A stretch of DNA of 64,000 bases. Source: an uncultured Robinsoniella sp. (GTDB lineage Bacteria > Bacillota > Clostridia > Lachnospirales > Lachnospiraceae). The notes below the pieces were generated by a model. The model ran no database searches, had not been told where the DNA came from, and saw only the letters and a program-made list of their open reading frames with translations. Positions 1 to 8,617 of the stretch are shown piece by piece; the stretch's first letter is position 1; every line of letters begins with the position of its first letter. The stretch is from the NCBI GenBank assembly GCA_900540475.1, contig UQGG01000033.1:21680-85679 (forward strand). The letters run 5' to 3'. The position numbers and the translations under genes are program-made.

Positions 1-1
1 G

Positions 2-1531
2 AGCGGCATAAATTATTTTGAACAGAACCCGGAAGCGAAGATGGAAGTTCAGGAAGTTCTATGGAGTTTTAATTCCCCACGTAAGGCAATTGCTAATTTA
101 TCTATTATTTATCCGAATACCTTTATCGGTTTGCTGGAAATACCTGATATGAAGGATATTAACAGAGAGTGGAATAAAGGAACATTTGAAGATTGGGAGG
201 GAGATTATAAGATCCTGCCGACCCATGAAGATCCGTTTGTGCTTTATGGAGAAAAAGATAAAATCACTGTTTCTCTTTTAAGAAAGCAGACATTAAGCTT
301 TTATGGACAGCAGGAATTTGGTGTAATTGAAGTTCAGCAAAGCTATGAAAAGATCGAAGACATATGCAGACAGAATTATAACCAGGACGAGATGATGCTC
401 TATGTGATAGATGATAATGGAGACGTAGTGTTTCCATACAGAGAGACAGCCGGGGCAGAGGTGAATATAACTCAATTTATAAAAGAAAAACCGGCAGATA
501 CTTTGATTTCAGGAGAACAAAGAAATGTAGGAGTCGGGATTTACCATAAATTAAGCAATGCTCCCTGGAATGTAGTTATGGTACAAAACAATGCCCGGTT
601 TTTAGATCCTATTCTGGGTTCATTAAGATGGATTTTGATATTGGGAATCAGCATGGTTTTATTGGTTATTTTTGCAGTTTATATGGTTACACAGCAGATG
701 ATGAATCCGATTGTTAAATTGAGGCTTTCTCTGGAAAGTGAGGAAGTGCGCAGGACACTTAACTTCTCAGATCTAAAAACAGAAATAGATGAAATTAATT
801 TATTGCAGGAAGCATTTACAAAAATGATCAGGCATATTAAAGAATCTACAGAGCTGATGTCAGTTATGAGGGAAAATGAACTGGAATTAAAGATTTCAGC
901 ATTACAGGCGCAGATGAATCCTCATTTTTTATACAATTCACTGGCGGCTATTGGCGCTGCGGGAATGGAGGATGGAAGTTTTAAGACTCAGATGATGTGT
1001 GTGGAATTAAGCGAATTACTGAGATATTCAGGCAGCGATACCGAGCGTAAAGTGGACATACAATCTGAGCTTAATAATCTGAAAAGTTACTTAAGCTGTA
1101 TGAAGTGGAGATATGAAGATAACCTGCACTACCGTATACAGGTGGATGGAAAAACGGATGTTGATTTCATCCCGAAGCTGACATTTCAGCCGTTAGTGGA
1201 AAATGCATTTGTGCATGGATTTTCAAAGATACTGCCACCGTATGAGATTATTGTCACATGTAATATTTCAGAGAGTGGCTGGATATTTGAGATGAAAGAT
1301 AATGGGACCGGAATAGATGAAGAAAAGCGAAACAAGATTCATGGAGCTATTTCCGACATTGACCATATTTTTGCAATGAGCAAAGAATACATCAATCTGC
1401 GGGTTGAAAACATGGCTGTATTAAATATTTATATCAGATTAAAAAAAGAGTACGGAGAAAAAATTCAGTTTATTTTATTAGATAATGAGGATTCGCCGGG
1501 AACTATTGTGAGGATAGAGGTGAAGAGATGA
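2..1531 (+). CDS. YesM-type sensor histidine kinase, 5' truncated by the window edge
   Basis: Membrane histidine kinase that would sense an extracellular glycan and phosphorylate the regulator encoded next. The frame is open to base 2 without a stop, so the gene begins upstream; the ATG at 41 is internal. Visible parts are an extracytoplasmic sensor region, one membrane segment (about codons 190-215 counted from position 41), a HAMP-like linker, the YesM-family H-box NPHFLYN, and a HATPase domain with the N-box residues VENAFVHGF and DNGTGID. The stop overlaps the next start by 4 bp (ATGA), so the two are translationally coupled. Family assignment is firm; the ligand is unknown. Confidence 0.93.
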   Translation, partial: SGINYFEQNPEAKMEVQEVLWSFNSPRKAIANLSIIYPNTFIGLLEIPDMKDINREWNKGTFEDWEGDYKILPTHEDPFVLYGEKDKITVSLLRKQTLSFYGQQEFGVIEVQQSYEKIEDICRQNYNQDEMMLYVIDDNGDVVFPYRETAGAEVNITQFIKEKPADTLISGEQRNVGVGIYHKLSNAPWNVVMVQNNARFLDPILGSLRWILILGISMVLLVIFAVYMVTQQMMNPIVKLRLSLESEEVRRTLNFSDLKTEIDEINLLQEAFTKMIRHIKESTELMSVMRENELELKISALQAQMNPHFLYNSLAAIGAAGMEDGSFKTQMMCVELSELLRYSGSDTERKVDIQSELNNLKSYLSCMKWRYEDNLHYRIQVDGKTDVDFIPKLTFQPLVENAFVHGFSKILPPYEIIVTCNISESGWIFEMKDNGTGIDEEKRNKIHGAISDIDHIFAMSKEYINLRVENMAVLNIYIRLKKEYGEKIQFILLDNEDSPGTIVRIEVKR

Positions 1532-3075
1532 TAAAGGTAATAATTGCTGATGATGAACCATTGCTGCTCAGAAGCCTGAAAATGAATATCGAAAGTCTGG
1601 ATCATGAGTATGAAGTCATTGGTCAGGCTACAAATGGTCAGATGGCTCTCGAAATGGCAGAGCAAATGCAGCCGGATATTATTTTTACGGATATTAAAAT
1701 GCCAATATTTGATGGTTTACAGTTTGCTGCTGCTATACGGGACAAAAAGATCTCATCAAAAATAGTGCTCATTAGTGGATATCAGGAATTTGAATATGCC
1801 AAAAAAGCAATTACGCTGGGGGTAGAAGATTATCTTGTGAAACCTGTTAATCCGGTAGTTTTGTCGGAATTATTGCAGAATATGAAAAAACAGCTGAAGA
1901 AAACCCTTCATGAAGGACAGCTTGCGTATCTGCAGGAATTGATACATGGGGGAAGGATCGGACGGGAAGACAATGTCTTTGGTGAAAATAAGAGATTTTA
2001 TATCGCGTATATATGTCTTGGTACTTATATAAGCTATCGGAACAATCAGTTTCAAGTCAGTTCCTGTTTTGGCTATTATAAAAACATTTTAGAAGCTTTA
2101 GATCAGGAGCTGGGAGATAAAAAATACTGGATCCTGGACGGTAAGTTTGAAAATGAAAAACTTATTGTGGGGCAATGTGTTTCCGGACAGGATCAAGAGT
2201 TTGCAGAAGCAATATATAGGTTAATTACGGAAAGATGCAGTTTAAGTGTAACACTGGTTTACGGTACTGATATATATAATGCGGAACAACTCAGAGAAAA
2301 GCTGCTGGAGACAGGGCTGATATTAAAGAAAAAGATTATATTTTCACAAAGCCAATGTATTTTTACTGCATTATCAAACGAAAACAGTTCACAGGAGCAA
2401 ACGGGGCAGATATCCCCTGAAAGCATGGATTATTGGAAGCAGATTGTAAAGAAGCGTGAAAGTGCTGAAATAGAAATATTCTTGAAAAATCAGTTGAGCG
2501 AATGTAGAAAAAAAGGGTTCAGCCAGGTTAAACTGACAGAAATTCTCCGAAAATATTATTTCTTACTGGAACAGCAGGTACAAGGGCATTTTGAAAGTAA
2601 TATGCTGGATTTAACCGTTACAATCTCCCAGAATTACAATGAGTTGGAAGATAACGTTTTACAGCTTTTTAGATCGGGGTTGAATCTGTATGAGGGGCAG
2701 AACGTAAGAGACAGTGAATCGGTGCATACAATGGAGACTATTAAAAGTTATATTGACTATAATTATACAGAAAAGCTGTCAATTATGGAAATTGCAGAAA
2801 AGTTTGGATTTAACTATACTTATTTATGCACCGGGTTTAAAAGGTATTTTGGGGAAACACCCAATGATTATATTATTAAGAAGCGGATAGATAAGGCTAA
2901 AATACTTTTTGATACAGAACCAGTTCTGAATATCAAAGAAGTAGCGATGATGATAGGATATGACAATCCTTATTATTTCAGCAGGATATTTAAAAGTGTC
3001 ACAGAAATGACACCTTCTCAATATAAAAAAAAGAGTAATAAGTTTGAAACAAAATCGTTTCAAACTACTTATTAA
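1528..3075 (+). CDS. AraC-type response regulator (YesN-like)
   Basis: Cytoplasmic DNA-binding regulator, 515 aa. It has a complete receiver domain (acidic pair ADDE at 7-10, phospho-acceptor D55, Lys105 in YLVKP), a long middle region, and two C-terminal helix-turn-helix motifs of the AraC family (about residues 410-505, ending in the usual YFSRIFK and TPSQYKK signatures). It overlaps the upstream kinase by 4 bp. The last dozen codons beyond TPSQYKK are encoded by a DNA palindrome (3037-3073) that is repeated downstream, so the C-terminal tail looks like a by-product of that element. Likely activates the neighbouring GH43 and/or transporter genes (inference). Confidence 0.93.
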   Translation: MIKVIIADDEPLLLRSLKMNIESLDHEYEVIGQATNGQMALEMAEQMQPDIIFTDIKMPIFDGLQFAAAIRDKKISSKIVLISGYQEFEYAKKAITLGVEDYLVKPVNPVVLSELLQNMKKQLKKTLHEGQLAYLQELIHGGRIGREDNVFGENKRFYIAYICLGTYISYRNNQFQVSSCFGYYKNILEALDQELGDKKYWILDGKFENEKLIVGQCVSGQDQEFAEAIYRLITERCSLSVTLVYGTDIYNAEQLREKLLETGLILKKKIIFSQSQCIFTALSNENSSQEQTGQISPESMDYWKQIVKKRESAEIEIFLKNQLSECRKKGFSQVKLTEILRKYYFLLEQQVQGHFESNMLDLTVTISQNYNELEDNVLQLFRSGLNLYEGQNVRDSESVHTMETIKSYIDYNYTEKLSIMEIAEKFGFNYTYLCTGFKRYFGETPNDYIIKKRIDKAKILFDTEPVLNIKEVAMMIGYDNPYYFSRIFKSVTEMTPSQYKKKSNKFETKSFQTTY

Positions 3076-3175
3076 TGCATACCGCAGACTTGTCAGCGGT
3101 ATACAGGGGTATAAGTTTGAAAGTTCCTTTCAAACTACTTATTAATGTAGTATCGCAGGCGGGACCTGCGGTATG
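3037..3175 (+). repeat. Tandem pair of palindromic units between the regulator and the GH43 gene
   Basis: Two copies, 73 bp apart, of the same arrangement. Unit 1 has a 10-bp dyad AGTTTGAAAC/GTTTCAAACT (3041-3066), then ACTTATTAATG, then ATACCGC/GCGGTAT (3079-3102). Unit 2 has AGTTTGAAAG/CTTTCAAACT (3114-3136), the identical ACTTATTAATG, then a dyad ATCGCAGG/CCTGCGGT (3152-3172). The innermost pair of the first dyad differs between copies by a matched C-G to G-C swap, which keeps it self-complementary. Unit 1 begins inside the last codons of the regulator gene. It could be an mRNA-processing or stabilising element, or paired operator sites. Confidence 0.75.
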
Positions 3176-3189
3176 AAGGAGGTATAAAT

Positions 3190-4251
3190 ATGCATTATAA
3201 TTCATTTAGGCCAGGTAAAGAATGGCTGGATACAGATGGAAAATTGATTCAGGCACATGGCGGATCCGTTATATATGCCAATGGAACATTTTACTGGTAT
3301 GGAGAAAATAAAGAAAAAACAAAACCAGATAATGATATCTGGCATTGGGGTGTGCGATGTTACAGCTCACAGGATTTATACAACTGGAAAGATGAAGGTA
3401 TTATAATTCCACCTAATACAGAGGACCCGGAATCCTCCTTATATCCGTCTGTATGTATGGACAGACCACATATTCTCTATAATAAAAAAACAGGGAAATA
3501 TGTCTGCTGGCTGAAAATAATGGAGAAAGATGGAACTCAGGACATGACCGTTTTGATTTCAGATAAAATTCTGGGCCCATATACTATGGTAAAAGAACAT
3601 TTCCGGCCATTTGAGATGAGTGCCGGGGATTTTGATTTGGATACAGATGAAGATGGAAAAGGATATTATTATTTTGAAAAGGTACATACGGAACTAATCT
3701 GTGCAGAATTGAGTGAGGATTACACAGGAACCGGTGAGCGTTTTACCAAACATTTTGAGTATGGCCAACCGCCATATGTACGTGAAGCTCCGGCTCATTT
3801 TGTAAGAAACGGGAAACATTATCTGATTACTTCAGGAACTACCGGATATCATCCGAATCCGTCTGAGGCTGCAGTTGCAGATGACTGGCATGGCCCGTGG
3901 AAAGTACTGGGGGATCCTCATCAGGAAGATAAAACACTCACATCGTTTAATTCGCAGATATCCTGTGTCTTTAAACATCCTGAAAAACAGGATCTCTATA
4001 TAGCAATGGCCGACCGGTGGCTGCCAAATCTGCCCGAAGAGGCGGGTGATAAGTTTTACACGGGAGACGCTTACAGAGACACAGCGAAAATATTCAAAAG
4101 AATGTTTTTACCGGATAACGGTGAAAAACAGGAGGACGTAAATTACGGAAAGGATAATACCTCTATCTCAAGGTATGTCTGGCTTCCGATTTACTTTCAT
4201 GGTGAAGTTCCGTATATTGAATGGAAAGATGAATGGCGGATTGAAGATTAG
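3190..4251 (+). CDS. Glycoside hydrolase family 43, exo-beta-1,3-galactanase-like
   Basis: Five-bladed beta-propeller glycosidase, 353 aa, with no signal peptide and so probably cytoplasmic. The N-terminus (residues 12-25, WLDTDGKLIQAHGG, then YWYGENK) matches the opening of GH43 enzymes of the exo-beta-1,3-galactanase type. An acidic residue in AGDFDLDTDEDG and the later EAPAHF segment fit the GH43 active-site layout. The start has a good Shine-Dalgarno (GAAGGAGG, 3175-3182). It sits between two kinase/regulator pairs and near an oligosaccharide importer, so it likely trims imported galactan or arabinogalactan pieces (inference). Other GH43 specificities such as xylosidase or arabinofuranosidase are possible. 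Confidence 0.8.
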   Translation: MHYNSFRPGKEWLDTDGKLIQAHGGSVIYANGTFYWYGENKEKTKPDNDIWHWGVRCYSSQDLYNWKDEGIIIPPNTEDPESSLYPSVCMDRPHILYNKKTGKYVCWLKIMEKDGTQDMTVLISDKILGPYTMVKEHFRPFEMSAGDFDLDTDEDGKGYYYFEKVHTELICAELSEDYTGTGERFTKHFEYGQPPYVREAPAHFVRNGKHYLITSGTTGYHPNPSEAAVADDWHGPWKVLGDPHQEDKTLTSFNSQISCVFKHPEKQDLYIAMADRWLPNLPEEAGDKFYTGDAYRDTAKIFKRMFLPDNGEKQEDVNYGKDNTSISRYVWLPIYFHGEVPYIEWKDEWRIED

Positions 4252-4330
4252 GAATTTGAGGGTACGGAGCTGAGCGAAAGTTCAGTGGCATATATTTTTC
4301 AGGTGATTTCTTGACTTAATTTAAAACGAA

Positions 4331-4362
4331 TGCTATATTGAATTTTAATATAGCATTTGATT
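4331..4362 (+). terminator. Hairpin after the GH43 gene, possible weak terminator or operator
   Basis: Perfect 9-bp inverted repeat TGCTATATT / AATATAGCA (4331-4339 and 4347-4355) followed by a short T-rich stretch, just before the Shine-Dalgarno of the next kinase gene. The AT-rich stem makes it weak as a terminator; it may equally be a regulator site. Confidence 0.45.
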
Positions 4363-4383
4363 TTATATTCGGAGGAGAATGGC

Positions 4384-6036
4384 ATGAAAGAATTTAAGGG
4401 CAGGTTATTGCCAATTACGGCAAAGGTTACCATTTTAATTGTTATGCTGGTTTTCCCTCTGAATATATTAAGTATCTGGCAAACCTTTAATGTCTCAAAG
4501 GAAATGGTGAGCCGGGTGAAATTAATGGCAGAGAATGTAAGTAATAAGTATGTAAAGGACCTGGAGACATATATGAGCAATGGGGACTATCTGCTATATA
4601 CGGCATTTAATGATAACGAGAACTGCAAAGAATTGATGAAAGCTGACAATGGGAGTGATTATACCGTTGCTAAAATCAGCTTTTTCAGAGAAATGAAAAA
4701 ACAAGTTTCATTAATGAATGCAATTGATGGATTCTATTTTTATATGGCTGAACAGGATGAGAACTTATACTATTCCAAAAATCATATGAATGATCCTGGC
4801 AGTTTAGATAACCGATTGAAAAAATTGGCTGATACAGGAAAATCAGAGGGGTGGATAGTTATACCGCAGGAACAGAATGAACTGTTAGTCAGATGCGGCA
4901 GCGTGAGAAACCTGTATTATGCAATATTTTTAGATTTAGAAGCGGTTAGAAAGAATATTGTGAACGATTTGGAATACCAGGATGTAACCGTTTCCTTTTC
5001 TGAGAAGCCATTAGAACAGGCAAATAAAAATCAGGAAGTTATAAGTGTAAAATCGGATAAAATCAATCTTTATCTGAATATATCGCTGAACCGGTTAGAA
5101 ATTTTGGGTGGTATTCCCACAATGCAGAGGACGATTTCGTTCATTGCTTTTTGTTACTTGCTATTGATACCGCTATTATATTTATTATTGAACCATTTAT
5201 TAATAAAGCCTTTGAAAGTTATCAGGAATGCTCATCACGAGATAGAAATTTCAAATCAGGAATATAGAATCGAAGAGAGGGCGAATTCTTCGGAATTTCA
5301 ATATGTTTATGTGGCATTTAACAAAATGGCTGATAATATAAAATTTCTGAAAATTGACAATTATGAAAAAGAAATAGCCAGGCAGAAGATGGAACTGCAG
5401 AATCTGCAGCTTCAGATAAGGCCACATTTTTTGCTGAATACTTTTAATATAATTAATGTATTGGCAATACGTGGAAAACTGGAACCGATACAGGAAACCA
5501 TATTTTATCTTTCAAATTATTTTCGTTATATATTTAGAAGTGATAAGCAGCTGGAATTATTTGCAAAAGAATATGATTTAATAAAAGATTATGTAAAAGT
5601 TTCAAAAGTCAGATATCCGGATAATATTGAGGATTCTTATGATATTGATCCAAAGGTAAAATGTGTGCGGATTCCCCCCCTTCTGGTTCATAACTTTGTA
5701 GAGAACGCTATAAAGCATGCAATTATCCAGGGTAAAATCATGCATCTGCATATAAAGGCAGTTTTTAAAAATAACACGGTGACATTCGAAATTACGGATG
5801 ATGGAATGGGGATGAAGCAGGATGTTATTAAAAAAATTAATGCTTATGGTACGGATCAGATAAATGCTGCTGAGAGCAATGAACATTTAGGATTTCGAAA
5901 TGCAATCAGGCGTCTTCATTATTTTTATGGAGAAAATTATTCTTTGCATATTGAATCAGAATTAGAAAGAGGAACTTGTGTTACGATAATGATTCCATTT
6001 TATTTAGGAGAAGAATATGAATCTACTGATTGTTAA
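4384..6036 (+). CDS. YesM-type sensor histidine kinase
   Basis: Second membrane histidine kinase, 550 aa from this start. The ATG at 4384 is preferred over an in-frame TTG at 4357 because GGAGGAG (4371-4377) lies just ahead. It has an N-terminal membrane segment (about residues 10-35), an extracytoplasmic sensor region, a second membrane segment near residue 260, a HAMP domain, the H-box RPHFLLN and a HATPase domain with VENAIKHAI and DDGMGM. It overlaps the next gene by 20 bp. Together with the first pair, this locus has two kinase/regulator systems around one GH43 gene. Confidence 0.93.
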   Translation: MKEFKGRLLPITAKVTILIVMLVFPLNILSIWQTFNVSKEMVSRVKLMAENVSNKYVKDLETYMSNGDYLLYTAFNDNENCKELMKADNGSDYTVAKISFFREMKKQVSLMNAIDGFYFYMAEQDENLYYSKNHMNDPGSLDNRLKKLADTGKSEGWIVIPQEQNELLVRCGSVRNLYYAIFLDLEAVRKNIVNDLEYQDVTVSFSEKPLEQANKNQEVISVKSDKINLYLNISLNRLEILGGIPTMQRTISFIAFCYLLLIPLLYLLLNHLLIKPLKVIRNAHHEIEISNQEYRIEERANSSEFQYVYVAFNKMADNIKFLKIDNYEKEIARQKMELQNLQLQIRPHFLLNTFNIINVLAIRGKLEPIQETIFYLSNYFRYIFRSDKQLELFAKEYDLIKDYVKVSKVRYPDNIEDSYDIDPKVKCVRIPPLLVHNFVENAIKHAIIQGKIMHLHIKAVFKNNTVTFEITDDGMGMKQDVIKKINAYGTDQINAAESNEHLGFRNAIRRLHYFYGENYSLHIESELERGTCVTIMIPFYLGEEYESTDC

Positions 6037-6796
6037 TGATGAGGTTTTAATGGCACAGTCTATGCAGACAGATATTATCTGGAAAGATTATGGAATAGAA
6101 GAGGCTTTCGTTGCTTACAATGTGGAACAGGGAAAGACGGCAATTCTGAAGAAATCGATAAATATAATATTATGTGATATTGAGATGCCGGGTGAAAATG
6201 GTATTGCACTGCTTCGTTGGATTCGCGAAAATAATATGGATATAGAATGTATACTTCTGACCTGTCATGCGAAGTTTGAATATGCACAGGAAGCGATAGA
6301 GTTAAAATGCCAGGAGTATATCCTGATGCCAGCTAAATATGATGATATTGGCAATGCTGTTTTAAAAGTGGTCAAACGTCTGCTGCAAAATGAAGAACAG
6401 AAGTGCCTGAAAAAATATGGGGAGTATTATATCAATGAGAAGCTGTCAAGTGCAGATGAAGAAAGGGAGGAAAAAAGAAATCCCAGAGAAGTTGTAGAAG
6501 AGATTGTGAAATATGTTGACCGTAATCTGGGAGATGAGTCATTGACTGTAAATAAACTGGCAGAACAGTTTTATCTGAGTCCCATTTATTTAAATCGTAT
6601 ATTTAAGAAGGAGAAAGGGATTTCCATCAGTCAATATATTATTAAGGAACGCATGATTTTAGCAGGATTATTTCTTGAAAAAGGAACATGGAGCACGAGT
6701 ATGGTAGCCGAGAAAGTCGGATATGGGAGCTATTCTAATTTTCACGCTACTTTTAAAAAATATTATGGATATACACCTGCACAACATAGAAAATAA
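6017..6796 (+). CDS. AraC-type response regulator with an atypical receiver domain
   Basis: Compact regulator of 259 aa: receiver domain (residues 1-120) joined directly to an AraC double helix-turn-helix (about 160-255, ending GYTPAQHRK). The phospho-acceptor D54 and T82 are present, but the first acidic residue of the usual DD pair is Asn (N7-D8-E9) and the invariant receiver Lys is Met (M104 in YILMPA, where YLLKP is normal). It therefore may not be switched by ordinary phosphorylation. Shine-Dalgarno AGGAGAAG lies inside the kinase gene. It precedes the transporter operon from which a terminator separates it, and probably regulates that operon. Confidence 0.9.
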   Translation: MNLLIVNDEVLMAQSMQTDIIWKDYGIEEAFVAYNVEQGKTAILKKSINIILCDIEMPGENGIALLRWIRENNMDIECILLTCHAKFEYAQEAIELKCQEYILMPAKYDDIGNAVLKVVKRLLQNEEQKCLKKYGEYYINEKLSSADEEREEKRNPREVVEEIVKYVDRNLGDESLTVNKLAEQFYLSPIYLNRIFKKEKGISISQYIIKERMILAGLFLEKGTWSTSMVAEKVGYGSYSNFHATFKKYYGYTPAQHRK

Positions 6797-6805
6797 ATAT
6801 TTCAT

Positions 6806-6847
6806 AAACGATATTCTTGAGAAAGCCTCAAAAATATCGTTTTTTTT
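6806..6847 (+). terminator. Rho-independent terminator
   Basis: AAACGATATT (6806-6815) pairs with AATATCGTTT (6833-6842), with an inner TTGAG/CTCAA stem and a seven-base T run. It separates the kinase/regulator unit from the transporter operon. Confidence 0.85.
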
Positions 6848-6859
6848 AGTAAAATCAGA

Positions 6860-6930
6860 AAATTAGTTCAAATTCAGCAGATACAAAGTTTGAAATTTAG
6901 ATAGTAAATCAGAGTTCGGTTTCTTATAAT
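6860..6930 (+). promoter_or_regulatory. Likely promoter of the first transporter operon
   Basis: TATAAT at 6925-6930 with no recognisable -35 box at the right distance, which suggests activator dependence. Upstream are TTCAAA (6868-6873) and TTTGAA (6889-6894), arranged as an inverted repeat and reminiscent of the TTTGAAA/TTTCAAA dyads at 3041-3136; a shared regulator site is possible but unproven. Confidence 0.45.
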
Positions 6931-6980
6931 AATTGATATGAGCGGCTCGTAAAAAGGTATCTTAGGAGGATAAAAAGAAT

Positions 6981-8537
6981 ATGAAAAAAATGAAATTAAT
7001 AGCCTTCACAGTGGCTATGGCAGTTGGATTAATGGCGTGTGGAAAAACGAATAGTTCAGAAACAGCAACAGCAGCAAAAGCTGATGCCAGCCAGACGGCA
7101 GATGCCGGGTCAGATGAGGTCGCTGAGGTTATTATGCAGTGGCCATCTATGGGTGGTTCTGTGCCAGAGGGGTTTGATGATGTGGAAAATGCGGTAAACG
7201 AAATTACAATGAAAGAAATTGGAGTAAAAGTAGTACTGGAACCTGTGGATTGGACAAATTTAGCAAATGAAACAAGTCTGGCTGTTTCTTCCGGAGAGCA
7301 GGTCGACCTCTGTCTCAGCCTGTTTACGGGAGTTGGAGATTTGGTAAGTAGTGGAGCTATTCAGCCTTTGGGAAATTTATATGAAACGTATGGTAAAGAT
7401 ATTGCTAAGAGTTTAGATACTGCTATTGCAGGTGGGTATTATAACAATGAATTATATGCCATTCCGAAAATCGCACAGACCGGAGACGTTCGTGGTTTTA
7501 TGTGCAGTACAAAAATCTTAGAAAAATATAATATTAATATCAGTGAAGATAAAGTTTATTCCTTACAAGAATTGGAAGAAATATTTGCGACCGTCAAAGC
7601 GGGAGAAGGCAGTAGTTTTTATCCAATCGGAGGAACATATGATGACATCAGTTTAGGGATGCTGCAGGGAGCTTATGGAGAAATAGACGCACTTGGATCA
7701 ACACCGGCTTCCGGAGTCCTGATGTTATGCGATAGCTTTGAGGATATGAAAGTTCAGAATTTGTTTGCAGCAGACAGGTATGGAGAATATGCCGCCAAAA
7801 TGTATGATTGGGCACAAAAGGGCTATTTTTCAGCAGATGCCGGAACAAATACAATTATGGGTCAGGACCAGCTGGCCGGGGGTAATTATTTCGGCTGGTT
7901 CACCACTGTTGTGCCTGGAGCAGCACAGAATTATGAGTCTCAGACGGGTATTGCCATGACAGCAATCAAGCTGATAGATCCATATTCAACACAAAGAAGC
8001 TTAAATTCTGTTTTATGGAGTATTCCAATTACAAGTGCAAATCCCGAGAAAGCCATGCAGCTTTTAAACTTAATATATAAGGATGATCGTATTGGCACTT
8101 TGCTGCTTCATGGTAAAGAAGGAGTTTCATATGTTGTGAAAGAGGAAAATGAAAACAGCAGAGTAATTGATTATCCGGAAGGATTGGATAGCAATACGGT
8201 TCCATATACACAGCCCTTTGGTGTATATGGAGTAGAAACGGACCTGCCTGTACGATATCCACTGGCTATTGACTATGCAGAAACAACAAGGTCGTTTAAT
8301 GAAAGTATTACCCATGTATCGCCGGCTCTTGGATATACCTTTGTATCCGACAGTGTTGCCAGCGAGTTTGCAGCGGTAACATCGGTTATAGATCAATATC
8401 ATATTACGATTGATACAGGAGCAGCGGATCCCTCAGAAGTACTTCCTAAATTCAGAGAGGCATTGGAGGCAGCCGGAATACAGAAGATAATAGAAGAAAA
8501 TCAAAGACAGCTGGATGAATGGAAAGCACAGCAATAG
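6981..8537 (+). CDS. Lipoprotein sugar-binding protein of an LplA/YtcQ-like ABC importer
   Basis: Extracellular substrate receptor, 518 aa, tethered to the membrane. It has a lipoprotein signal (MKKMKLIAFTVAMAVGLMAC; lipobox LMAC, Cys20) followed by a Ser/Thr/Ala-rich linker and a long type-1 solute-binding fold. Length over 500 aa is typical of the LplA/YtcQ branch, which pairs with YesM/YesN regulators and binds oligosaccharides. Shine-Dalgarno AGGAGG (6964-6969). No ATPase gene is present in the operon; such systems usually share a common MsmX-type ATPase encoded elsewhere (established for related importers, inferred here). Confidence 0.92.
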   Translation: MKKMKLIAFTVAMAVGLMACGKTNSSETATAAKADASQTADAGSDEVAEVIMQWPSMGGSVPEGFDDVENAVNEITMKEIGVKVVLEPVDWTNLANETSLAVSSGEQVDLCLSLFTGVGDLVSSGAIQPLGNLYETYGKDIAKSLDTAIAGGYYNNELYAIPKIAQTGDVRGFMCSTKILEKYNINISEDKVYSLQELEEIFATVKAGEGSSFYPIGGTYDDISLGMLQGAYGEIDALGSTPASGVLMLCDSFEDMKVQNLFAADRYGEYAAKMYDWAQKGYFSADAGTNTIMGQDQLAGGNYFGWFTTVVPGAAQNYESQTGIAMTAIKLIDPYSTQRSLNSVLWSIPITSANPEKAMQLLNLIYKDDRIGTLLLHGKEGVSYVVKEENENSRVIDYPEGLDSNTVPYTQPFGVYGVETDLPVRYPLAIDYAETTRSFNESITHVSPALGYTFVSDSVASEFAAVTSVIDQYHITIDTGAADPSEVLPKFREALEAAGIQKIIEENQRQLDEWKAQQ

Positions 8538-8557
8538 CATTATTAATTTATAATAAG

Positions 8558-8588
8558 GGCTGTCAATTAGGAAATGTGATTGGCAGCC
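8558..8588 (+). terminator. Intercistronic hairpin between receptor and permease genes
   Basis: GGCTGTCAAT (8558-8567) pairs with ATTGGCAGCC (8579-8588) with one wobble and no T tract. Such hairpins after receptor genes typically protect the upstream mRNA and lower downstream permease expression. Confidence 0.6.
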
Positions 8589-8617
8589 AGTAATTTATAG
8601 GGAAGAGGAGAGCATGC

